From Pegethrix bostrychoides GSE-TBD4-15B (GTDB taxonomy: Bacteria; Cyanobacteriota; Cyanobacteriia; Elainellales; Elainellaceae), in the NCBI GenBank assembly GCA_019359155.1, contig JAHHHV010000002.1:1-64000 (forward strand): a DNA stretch of 64,000 nucleotides, in the 5' to 3' direction. The position numbers were made by a program, and so were the translations under genes. Position 1 is the first letter of the stretch. The number at the start of each line of letters is the position of its first letter. Shown piece after piece: positions 35,984 to 43,586 of the stretch. The notes below the pieces were generated by a model. That model made no database searches. It saw nothing but the letters and a program-made list of their open reading frames with translations, and had not been told where the DNA came from.

Positions 35984-37492
35984 CTAACCCAGCCGCTTAA
36001 TCAGGTGATCTGCGACTCTCAGCGCGTTGGCAATGACCGTCAGAGCGGGGCTAGTACTAGAACTCGACGGGAAGAAGCTGCTGTCCACCACATAAAGGTT
36101 GTCGATATCGTGGGTACGGCAGTTGAGGTTGAGCACCGAAGTATCTGGGTCTTCACCGAATCGACAGGTGCCGCACTGATGAGCCACCACCTGAATGGGT
36201 GTGCTGCCATGCGGATGGATATTCTTGGCAAAAATTGACTGCTTGGCGCTGCGGTCTACCTGCTTCAGAGCTTCCTGCCAGCGGTAGAGCAGTCGGTCAT
36301 GCGCTTCGAGGTTATTCAGCTCGTAGTCCAAGTAAATTTTGTTTTTCTCGAAGCGTACCCGGTTGTCGGGCATCGGCAGATCCTCGGTTTGCAGCCACCA
36401 GCCAATCGAGCGCGTAGCCAGCTGACGCAGGCTAAAATTCGGCATCACCTTAGTCAAAACCGAGAAAATTGGTGGCGCTTCCGAGAAAATCACGTCTTGT
36501 AAAATGCCGCCAGAGTTTTGGATATGCCCCATCGGGAACGGAAAATCTGGGTCGCCCCAGTAGAAATCGTTGATGGAGACCGAGCGCTGAAACAGGCCAG
36601 AGTTTGCCGAAGTGCTCTGCTGCATCAGCACCGTCATCGACTGCTTCATCAGGTTACGACCCACCAGCCCATTCCGGTTGGCGATACCATCCGGCCATTT
36701 CTCATTGCAGGAGCGCAGCAGCAGAGCCGCCGAGTTAATCGCGCCACAGGCCAAGACGATAATATTTCCCAAAAACAGAAAGCACTCGTCGCCAATTTCA
36801 ACCTGCACCGCCTTAATCGCTAGCCCGGAAGGATTCGTGATCAGGCCAACCACTTTGGCCGAGGTCTTCAGTGTCACGTTCTCGGAGCCTTTGATAGCGG
36901 GCGAAATGCCCGTATCTTCAGCGTCCGTTCGCCCTTGGTCGCCCAAGCCAATTGGCAGATAGGCCGGATGCAGTCCTTGCTCGCTCAGCGCGGTGCAGAT
37001 TTCGGCCACATGCGGCTCATGCTCAACTGGCGCGAAGGGATAGTCAGCACTGCGGGGTGGCTCGGTCGGGTCGTCGCCAGCTTTGCCATGCACCTGATAG
37101 AGCGCCTCGGCTTCGCTGTAGTAGGGTTCAAAGTCGGCGTATTTTAGCGGCCATTCTGGGGAAACGCCTTTCTGGTGCTGTACTTCCTCAAAGTCGCGTT
37201 CGCGCATCCGCATCAGCGCGCCGCTGTAGATCTTGGTATTGCCGCCCACCGAGTAGCTGGTTTGGGGATAGAACGTTTCGCCGTTTTTGTCAAACCACTG
37301 TTCGGGAGCGTGATACAGCTCTTTTTTGAAGACCTCAATATCTTCTAGCTCCGAGCTTTCCTTTTCAAGAAACTCGCCGCGCTCCAGCACCAGGATTTTT
37401 TTACCCGTCACCGCCAGCTTACGCGCTAGAGTGCCGCCGCCTGCGCCTGTGCCAATAATGATTACGTCGTAAGTTTGATCATCAATAATCAT
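35984..37492 (-). CDS. GMC-family FAD oxidoreductase
   Basis: The 502-residue flavoprotein has the dinucleotide fold DVIIIGTGAGGGTLARKLA at the N-terminus, the E-x-G-type FAD block near LERGEFLEK, SYSVGGNTKIYSGALMRMRERDF and the C-terminal GMC block HQCGTCRFGEDPDTSVLN...VVDSSFFPSSSSTSPALTVIANALRVAD. It oxidises an unknown alcohol or related substrate. It lies 61 bases downstream of the oxidase subunit III gene in the same direction, so it may be cotranscribed with the oxidase and feed it electrons; that link is an inference. Confidence 0.88.
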   Translation of the reverse strand: MIIDDQTYDVIIIGTGAGGGTLARKLAVTGKKILVLERGEFLEKESSELEDIEVFKKELYHAPEQWFDKNGETFYPQTSYSVGGNTKIYSGALMRMRERDFEEVQHQKGVSPEWPLKYADFEPYYSEAEALYQVHGKAGDDPTEPPRSADYPFAPVEHEPHVAEICTALSEQGLHPAYLPIGLGDQGRTDAEDTGISPAIKGSENVTLKTSAKVVGLITNPSGLAIKAVQVEIGDECFLFLGNIIVLACGAINSAALLLRSCNEKWPDGIANRNGLVGRNLMKQSMTVLMQQSTSANSGLFQRSVSINDFYWGDPDFPFPMGHIQNSGGILQDVIFSEAPPIFSVLTKVMPNFSLRQLATRSIGWWLQTEDLPMPDNRVRFEKNKIYLDYELNNLEAHDRLLYRWQEALKQVDRSAKQSIFAKNIHPHGSTPIQVVAHQCGTCRFGEDPDTSVLNLNCRTHDIDNLYVVDSSFFPSSSSTSPALTVIANALRVADHLIKRLG

Positions 37493-37553
37493 GTCATTCT
37501 CCTGGGGATAAGCGAGGGGCGAGCAGAACCTCTGACTCAGCGATTACCAAAGG

Positions 37554-38156
37554 CTACTGCCAAACGTAGATTAAGCCGTACAAGATAATCCAGATTACGT
37601 CTACAAAGTGCCAGAACAGCGAAGTCGCATCCACGCCGAAGCTGCTCTTGTCATAGTTGCCGGGAATAAACGAGCGAAAAAACATAATGGTCTGGAGCAA
37701 CACGCCTGTCATCACATGCAGCCCGTGGAAGCCAGTGAGCAGATAAAATGTCGCGCCATAGAGTCCAGAGGTGAGGCCAAACTCCAAACCGCGCCATTCG
37801 ACCGCCTGACCATAGAGAAAATAGCTGCCCATCAGCATGGTGGCCAGCAGAAAAAACCGAAAGCCCCAGAGCCGCTTGTCATGTAGAAACCGCTCGGCTA
37901 CATAGATCACAAAGCTGCTGGAGATCAACACCACGGTGTTAATTGCCGGGTCACGGGTATCGAGTCCCTCCACGCCCGCAGGCAGCCAGTCTGTGGAGGT
38001 AGTTTTGTAGACGATATATCCGGCAAAAAAGCTGAGGAAAATCACGCTTTCAGAGAGCAGAAACACCCAGAAGCCAAATTTACTGTTGGCCTCCTCATTA
38101 TGTTCCTCAACAATTCCGGACTCAATCTGGTTGGCGATTGATGCTTCTGAAGTCAT
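37554..38156 (-). CDS. ctaEII: Heme-copper oxidase subunit III (ARTO type)
   Basis: The 200-residue protein has five membrane helices and the family blocks KFGFWVFLLSESVIFLSFFAGYIVY, GATFYLLTGFHGLHVMTGVLLQ and LFWHFVDVIWIILYGLIYV. It is the last oxidase subunit of the leftward operon, 37 bases after subunit I. The suffix II is given because subunit II of the same operon lacks CuA ligands. Confidence 0.9.
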   Translation of the reverse strand: MTSEASIANQIESGIVEEHNEEANSKFGFWVFLLSESVIFLSFFAGYIVYKTTSTDWLPAGVEGLDTRDPAINTVVLISSSFVIYVAERFLHDKRLWGFRFFLLATMLMGSYFLYGQAVEWRGLEFGLTSGLYGATFYLLTGFHGLHVMTGVLLQTIMFFRSFIPGNYDKSSFGVDATSLFWHFVDVIWIILYGLIYVWQ

Positions 38157-38193
38157 GGGGCTTTGGGGGGTATAGAGTGCGTTTAGAGGCGAA

Positions 38194-39873
38194 TTATCCC
38201 GGCGATTCGGCGAGTTCAGCCAGGTTAGAAACTAGCGGCTCGTCTTTGCCATAGCCATAGGGTTCGGCAATCACAATCGGCAGATGCTCAAAATTCTCGA
38301 CGGGCGGCGGCGAGGAAATCAGCCACTCCAGTCCAATCGCCCGCCAAGGGTTGTTTCCTGCCTTCTCGCCTTGAATCCAAGAGCTGACCATATTGAGAAT
38401 AAACGGTAGCGTCGAGAGGCCGAGCAAAAAACCGCCCAGACTCGCCAGCACGTTCCAAAAGGCAAACTCCGGGTCGTAGGAAGCGACTCGACGCGGCATT
38501 CCCATCAGCCCCGCCGGATGCATGGGCAGGAAGTTGAGCGTCGTGCCCAGCCAAGTCAGCCAGAAATGCACCTTGCCCAAGCCTTCGTAATACATCCGTC
38601 CGGTCATCTTAGGAAACCAATGGTAGATGGCAGCATAGATGCCAAATACGACAGTGCCATAGACAACATAGTGAAAATGACCCACTACAAAATAGGTGTT
38701 GTTGACGTGAATATCCACGGGCACAGAACCTAGCATAATACCAGTAATCCCGGCAAACACAAAGTTGACTACGCCTGCCATCGCAAATAGCATCGGCGTA
38801 TCCAGCCGCAGCTTGCCGCCAAACGCTGTCGCTACCCAGGCAAAGACCTTAATCCCAGTCGGCACAGAAATGCTCATCGTCGTGAACATAAATAGCATCC
38901 GCATCCAGCCGGGAGTGCCGCTGGCATACATATGATGCACCCAGACAATGCCGCTGAGTCCAGTAATAATCAGCGACGAAACCGCCACCACCCGATAGCC
39001 AAACAGCGGCTTGCGGGCATAGACCGGAAACAGCTCTGAGAAAATTCCAAACACTGGCAGCACAATCACATAGACCGCTGGGTGCGAGTAGAACCAGAAA
39101 AAATGTTGATACAGCACCGGATTGCCGCCGTTTTCGGGGCGAAAGAAGCTCGTGCCCGCGACAATATCGAGCAGCAGCATGACTGCGCCAGCCGTTAAGG
39201 CAGGCAAGCCAAACAGCTGAATTAGCTGCGCCGCCAGCACTGTCCAGACGAAGGCGGGCATCCGGAAAAACGTCATGCCGGGAGCACGCATCTTAAAAAT
39301 GGTGGTGACAAAATTCACTGCGCCCATAATCGACGAAACGCCGGAAATGGCCACTGCCAGCAGCCAGAGCACCTGTCCATTGATCAAATTTCCGGTTGGG
39401 TTTTGCAGACTCACCGGCGGATAGGCCCACCAGCCCGACTGCGACGGGCCACCCGGCACAAAAAAGCTGCCCATCATCAGCACGCCTACCACCGGCACCA
39501 TCCAAAAGGCGGCGGCATTCAGGCGCGGGAAGGCCATATCGCGCGCCCCAATCATCAGGGGCACAAGATAGTTGGCCAAGCCGACCAGCACCGGAAACGT
39601 CCAGAGGAACAGCATCACCGAGCCATGCATCGTAAACATGGCGTTGTAGATGGTGCGATCTACCAGGTTGGCTTCGGGCGTAATCAGCTCGCCGCGAATA
39701 ATCATGGCGAACAGTCCGCCCACCAAAAAGAAAATAAACGAGGTGACGATATATTGAATGCCGATCACCTTATGGTCGGTGCTGAAGCTAAAAAATCGCT
39801 TCCAGTTGTCTGGCGCACCGGGATAGGGCTGAGCGCGGTTGCCGTCAAGGGCTTCGACTGAGAGATTCGCCAT
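38194..39873 (-). CDS. ctaDII: Heme-copper oxidase subunit I (A2 type, ARTO)
   Basis: The 559-residue catalytic subunit holds hemes and CuB. Twelve membrane helices are visible, with heme and CuB ligands in MHGSVMLFLW, FYSHPAVYVIVLP, VHHMYASG and VVGHFHYVVYG. The motif YSHPAVY has Ala where A1-type oxidases have the proton-channel Glu, so this is an A2-type enzyme. The ATG at 39873 (MANLSVEALDGNRAQPYPGAPDNWKRFF) is used; the longer ORF adds ~100 residues that are a shadow of the subunit II gene. It is followed by subunit III and preceded by subunit II. Confidence 0.93.
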   Translation of the reverse strand: MANLSVEALDGNRAQPYPGAPDNWKRFFSFSTDHKVIGIQYIVTSFIFFLVGGLFAMIIRGELITPEANLVDRTIYNAMFTMHGSVMLFLWTFPVLVGLANYLVPLMIGARDMAFPRLNAAAFWMVPVVGVLMMGSFFVPGGPSQSGWWAYPPVSLQNPTGNLINGQVLWLLAVAISGVSSIMGAVNFVTTIFKMRAPGMTFFRMPAFVWTVLAAQLIQLFGLPALTAGAVMLLLDIVAGTSFFRPENGGNPVLYQHFFWFYSHPAVYVIVLPVFGIFSELFPVYARKPLFGYRVVAVSSLIITGLSGIVWVHHMYASGTPGWMRMLFMFTTMSISVPTGIKVFAWVATAFGGKLRLDTPMLFAMAGVVNFVFAGITGIMLGSVPVDIHVNNTYFVVGHFHYVVYGTVVFGIYAAIYHWFPKMTGRMYYEGLGKVHFWLTWLGTTLNFLPMHPAGLMGMPRRVASYDPEFAFWNVLASLGGFLLGLSTLPFILNMVSSWIQGEKAGNNPWRAIGLEWLISSPPPVENFEHLPIVIAEPYGYGKDEPLVSNLAELAESPG

Positions 39874-39904
39874 GAGGAAAAAACAAGAAAGGGTTAAACG
39901 GGAA

Positions 39905-40879
39905 CTAAACGGGTGGGCTGTCGGGAGCCTGCTTGGGCGCGAAGTTGACGATTGGCGGCGGGGCGGGCGGTATGGTCTCCCAGCCGCGAACGATCGTCTG
40001 CTCAGCAGCGCGGTTGTACTCAAACGCAGCTCGGTTATAGGCAGGGCTAGGCGCTCGATTGGCGGCATCTGCCAGCCAGCTCTGGTAGGCTTGGGGCGAC
40101 TCAACCACAACGTCAGCCTGCATCGCCGCGAAGTAGGTGCCGCTGTACTGCGAGTCGCGCAGGCGATAAGTGCCAATCCGGGTCGGCGTGAACTCGAAGT
40201 CGATGGTTTTGTTGGGAATAATATCTTGCTTCAGCCGGAAAGCTGGGATGTACAGGCCGTGCAGCACGTCGTCTGAGGTCAGCTCCAGCTTGATCCGGTG
40301 GTCAACGGGCAGATGCAGCTCGGTGCTCGTGATGTCTTGGCCGTTCTCGCCGGGATAGTGAAAGATCCAGGCCCACTGCTTTGCCTGCACCGCAATCCTG
40401 GCGCTGGGCAGACCTGCTGTTGGTGAATCTGGCAGCGAATCTGGCAGCGAATCATCCATTGGCTCGGCGTAGGCGGCTTCCATCGTGGCAGGCATGTGCA
40501 AATGCACCATTTCCATCGGCCCCCGCACGTCCATCTGCTCATAGACCTGGTAGCTGTAGGCAGCAATCCAGATCACCAGCGCAAACGGAATCGCTGTCCA
40601 GACGATTTCTAGCGTGATGTTGCCTTCAATGGGCGGCCCGTCGCTGTAGTCGTAGCGTCCGGCGCGTGAGAACAGCACCGAATAGCCCAGCGTCCCCGCC
40701 ACGCCCAAAAAAATAAACGTGCCCAACGCCGTCAAGAAGCTAAACAAATCGTCGATCAGCTCAGACTCAGCCGAGGCTTGAGGCGGAAACCAGGTGTAAG
40801 CCTGCTGTCCCATCCAGAGACTGGCTAGCGTCATCAAAATTGTCGCGCCCACCAATGTCACAATCAGCCGCATCTTCAT
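39905..40879 (-). CDS. ctaCII: Heme-copper oxidase subunit II lacking CuA ligands (ARTO)
   Basis: The 324-residue subunit has two membrane helices and a cupredoxin domain. In the CuA loop, where typical subunits have C-x3-C-x3-H-x2-M, this one reads RDSQYSGTYFAAM: Asp242, Ser246 and Phe250 replace Cys, Cys and His, and only the first His (about 207, DVLHGLYIPAF) and Met253 remain. It therefore cannot bind the usual CuA centre and is unlikely to accept electrons from cytochrome c, as in the cyanobacterial ARTO quinol oxidase. ATG 40879 is taken; TTG 40885 is possible. A 12-bp duplication gives DSLPDSLP. Confidence 0.9.
   Translation of the reverse strand: MKMRLIVTLVGATILMTLASLWMGQQAYTWFPPQASAESELIDDLFSFLTALGTFIFLGVAGTLGYSVLFSRAGRYDYSDGPPIEGNITLEIVWTAIPFALVIWIAAYSYQVYEQMDVRGPMEMVHLHMPATMEAAYAEPMDDSLPDSLPDSPTAGLPSARIAVQAKQWAWIFHYPGENGQDITSTELHLPVDHRIKLELTSDDVLHGLYIPAFRLKQDIIPNKTIDFEFTPTRIGTYRLRDSQYSGTYFAAMQADVVVESPQAYQSWLADAANRAPSPAYNRAAFEYNRAAEQTIVRGWETIPPAPPPIVNFAPKQAPDSPPV
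40425..40448. repeat. In-frame tandem duplication, 12 bp x2
   Basis: Two perfect copies of gaatctggcagc in the subunit II gene encode a repeated DSLP in the loop before the cupredoxin domain. Confidence 0.8.
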
Positions 40880-40920
40880 AAACAAATCGCCCTAAAAAAC
40901 TAGGATCAAAGAATTATTGC

Positions 40921-41520
40921 CTAGAGCGCCGCATTCGGGTCTTCGCCGGCTCTCAGAAGCTGGTCAGCCGTGACGTGAACGCCAAACTCGCCGCCCAAAT
41001 GCGCTCCTAGCGTGCCGTGAGCAAACATTAGGCCAAAAATCAGCAGCCCCACAAAGACATAGCTCCACTGCACCTGCCGCCCCATGTCCTTGCGCCAGGA
41101 AAACCGCTGGAAGCCTCGCCAAATTGCCATGCCGACAATCAGCAGCAGCAGCAGCACGCCGCCGACTCCATGCCAGAGCATGGTTTCCATTGCCTTGAGA
41201 CCCCAGGCGCTTGTCACCTCGGGGTCAACCTGTGCCAACATGATCTCGTAGAAGCCTGCTGCCACTGTAAAGAAAGTAATCACGGCTGCGGCCACCATGT
41301 TGTACCAGCCCACGTCGTAGAAGTTGGAGCGGGTAGCCGGAATCGAGAGATATTTGAACACGGGCTGCTCAAATGGGTAGAGCAACCCAACAATGTCAAA
41401 GGCGATCGCCACAATGAACAACCCCAGCGTCAGATGAACCAGGTTGGGGTGAATCGGCACGATGTAGGGCAGGCCATTCGAGCCGAGGCTGGAAATTTGC
41501 TCCACTAACTCTGAATTCAC
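40921..41520 (-). CDS. DUF2231 membrane protein B of the oxidase operon
   Basis: The 199-residue protein has four membrane helices and the DUF2231 pattern IHPNLVHLTLGLFIVAIAFDIVG with paired histidines. The GTG at 41520 is chosen because it overlaps the upstream stop (GTGA) and a gaggagg site lies 6 bases before it; the longer ORF extension reads through the paralogue's 3' end. It is 41 bases upstream of the subunit II gene, so it belongs to the oxidase operon. The membrane histidines could bind heme or quinone, which is an inference. Confidence 0.85.
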   Translation of the reverse strand: MNSELVEQISSLGSNGLPYIVPIHPNLVHLTLGLFIVAIAFDIVGLLYPFEQPVFKYLSIPATRSNFYDVGWYNMVAAAVITFFTVAAGFYEIMLAQVDPEVTSAWGLKAMETMLWHGVGGVLLLLLIVGMAIWRGFQRFSWRKDMGRQVQWSYVFVGLLIFGLMFAHGTLGAHLGGEFGVHVTADQLLRAGEDPNAAL

Positions 41521-42089
41521 AGCAGGCCTCCTCGCATCGCTTCGACTACGGGTACAGTATGCAGGCCGTATACCCAAACCAGCAAATCACCCAGATAGGT
41601 CTGGACAAAGACCAGCAGCGTCAGCGCCAGCCCTGCGCCTACATAGGCAATCGGCAGACTTTTGGGATCTTTGGAGCGAATGATATAGCGCCAGCCCGTC
41701 ACTGCCGCCAAAATGCCTGACAGCGACCAGCCCAGCAGCGTATGCAGGTTTAGCACCGAGAGCGAAGCGCTGTAAGGCTCGGCCAGTCCGGCTTCAATTT
41801 GCCCGAAAATCACGGCAATAAAAATCGAAACTGTGGCAAAAAACATATTCCACCAGCCCACCTCAAACAGGCGACTGTTCTTGCTGAAGTAGCCAATCAC
41901 GTCGCAGAGGACGGCAAACAGCACCATCGCAATCACAAAATGCACCACGATCGGGTGCATGGTATCAGGGTAGGGCAGGTTGTGGTCGTTGAGTTGAGGC
42001 AGAAGATCGTCAAACACGGGATTCTCCAACAGCGTTTTCCAGGGGATCGATAGCTCTGTTCTCCAGCGCAGATTCTGCAAGCCTATCAA
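41517..42089 (-). CDS. DUF2231 membrane protein A of the oxidase operon
   Basis: The 190-residue protein has four membrane helices and MHPIVVHFVIAMVLFAVLCDVIG, LHTLLGWSLSGILAAVTGWRY and a final helix. It is a paralogue of the next gene. The start is uncertain: the ORF begins at a TTG (42089) with no clear ribosome site, and the conserved part begins near NPVFDDLLPQLNDHNLPYPDTMHP. It is the first gene of the leftward operon DUF2231-DUF2231-ctaC-ctaD-ctaE(-GMC). Confidence 0.8.
   Translation of the reverse strand: MIGLQNLRWRTELSIPWKTLLENPVFDDLLPQLNDHNLPYPDTMHPIVVHFVIAMVLFAVLCDVIGYFSKNSRLFEVGWWNMFFATVSIFIAVIFGQIEAGLAEPYSASLSVLNLHTLLGWSLSGILAAVTGWRYIIRSKDPKSLPIAYVGAGLALTLLVFVQTYLGDLLVWVYGLHTVPVVEAMRGGLL
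41527..41533 (-). promoter_or_regulatory. Ribosome binding site deciding a GTG start
   Basis: gaggagg on the minus strand lies 6 bases before the GTG at 41520 and inside the end of the upstream DUF2231 gene. It supports coupled translation and the short form of the downstream protein. Confidence 0.7.
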
Positions 42090-42172
42090 GCCTGCTATAC
42101 CAAAATATGTATTACTGAACTCAATGCGGATTTTTTTCGGAAAGTCTTAAGATAAAGCCTCAAGGTGAAGTC

Positions 42173-43441
42173 TCAAGCAGATGGAGCCGCATCGAGAGTT
42201 GGGTTATCTACCTGCATTCTAAATTTTAGACCGTCAGGTGCGAAGTCAGGCGCAAGCCGCACCAGAGAGGCTCCGTAGCGCAGGTCTTTTTGGCGGGACA
42301 GCCAGCGACGAGAAATCAGCGGACGCGTCAGCGGAGCCGCTAGCCTGAGCGCTTGCCGCAGAAGCGGCTGCTGGGCAATCAGATTTGCCTGTCCCTGCTC
42401 GTGCTGCTGGAGCGTTTGCGCCCGCCGAATCTCTGGCTCACGCTCGGCCTGGATCTGCGCGAGTGCCTGATCGATGGCGCTGGCTGTGCCGTTTGCTTTT
42501 AACAGCGGCGCCAGCTGATTGACCGCGACGATCACGTCCCGCAACGCTAGATTGATGCCCTGCGCCCGGATTGGAGCCATCGGGTGCGCCGCATCGCCCA
42601 GCAGCAGCAGACCGGGGCGAAACCAGCGCGGACAGCAGCCAAACAGCACGTTCAGTAAAACTGGCGCTTCTAGGGCGGCGGCATGGGTTTGCAGATGGGT
42701 GGCAAACCAGTCGGGGCCAATGGCGGCTAGTCGGGTTGGCCAGTCGAGGTTTTTCCAGTCAAAAGCTGTGTCGCGTGGCAAGATATAGGCGAGCTTGAGG
42801 CTACCATCCCAGGAGCTATAGGCTCCCAGGCTCTCAGAGCCGCGAATAAAGCCATAGAAAATCGAGCGCTGGGGGACAGGCAGCGGTGCGGGCAGCCGAA
42901 ACCAGAGCAGATTGCTATCGTAGTCGCGCCGTTGCAGCCGCAGATCGGCCAGTCGGCGCAGCGTCGAACCGCGTCCGTCAGTGCCAATCACCAGATCTGC
43001 CGCTATCTCCTGCATCGCTCCAGCTTGGTTGCCCCGCACCCCTGCCACCCGCTCTTGCTGGTAGATCAACGCTTGGACGCTGCCCTGCATGAACCGAAAC
43101 CCCGGATACTGCTGAGCTTTGGCAACCACGGCTTTGAGGAAAGCAGGCTGCGAGACAATAGTGGTCTGGAGTCCAGCTGGCTCGTCAATCTGCACGACTG
43201 GACAGCCTTCAACCAGCATCTCCCAGCGCTGGATTGTTTGAGTCGGGATTTGGTCAAGCAAGCTCTGTAAATCCATTTGAACTAAGGCATCTAGGCCACT
43301 GGGCATTAACCCCTCGCCGCGAAACAGTCGCTCAAAGTCTGGGGCTGCCTCAATCAGCGTTACCTCAAGTCCTTGACGCGCCAGCAGGTAGGCCAGCGCT
43401 GCTCCGGTTGGCCCTGCCCCAACGATCACGGTTTTAGTCAT
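42173..43441 (-). CDS. FAD-dependent monooxygenase (UbiH/PHBH-like)
   Basis: The 422-residue flavoprotein has the N-terminal FAD fold TVIVGAGPTGAALAYLLARQGLEVTLIEAA, the DG motif VIGTDGRGSTLRR and the second FAD motif LLLGDAAHPMAPIRAQGINLALRD. It would hydroxylate an aromatic or related substrate. Nothing in the surroundings names the substrate. It lies 83 bases upstream of the DUF2231 gene start on the same strand (the far side of a gap), so it may or may not be cotranscribed. Confidence 0.87.
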   Translation of the reverse strand: MTKTVIVGAGPTGAALAYLLARQGLEVTLIEAAPDFERLFRGEGLMPSGLDALVQMDLQSLLDQIPTQTIQRWEMLVEGCPVVQIDEPAGLQTTIVSQPAFLKAVVAKAQQYPGFRFMQGSVQALIYQQERVAGVRGNQAGAMQEIAADLVIGTDGRGSTLRRLADLRLQRRDYDSNLLWFRLPAPLPVPQRSIFYGFIRGSESLGAYSSWDGSLKLAYILPRDTAFDWKNLDWPTRLAAIGPDWFATHLQTHAAALEAPVLLNVLFGCCPRWFRPGLLLLGDAAHPMAPIRAQGINLALRDVIVAVNQLAPLLKANGTASAIDQALAQIQAEREPEIRRAQTLQQHEQGQANLIAQQPLLRQALRLAAPLTRPLISRRWLSRQKDLRYGASLVRLAPDFAPDGLKFRMQVDNPTLDAAPSA

Positions 43442-43586
43442 ATTTCATCATAAAATTCCGTCGCAAAATCAGGCTAGGCTGAGATGATACCGAGACTATG
43501 TTGAACATCTGCCGGCTCCGTAGTGGTACTGAGTTTTTTTTGGGGTGAGAGAATTATCATTTAAGTTGCGAACTGGGGCTTAAACT

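Noticed and set aside
39874-40176. N-terminal extension of oxidase subunit I by ~100 residues
   Set aside because: It reads through the subunit II gene in a different frame and has no sequence like a leader; the ATG at 39873 gives the conserved start.
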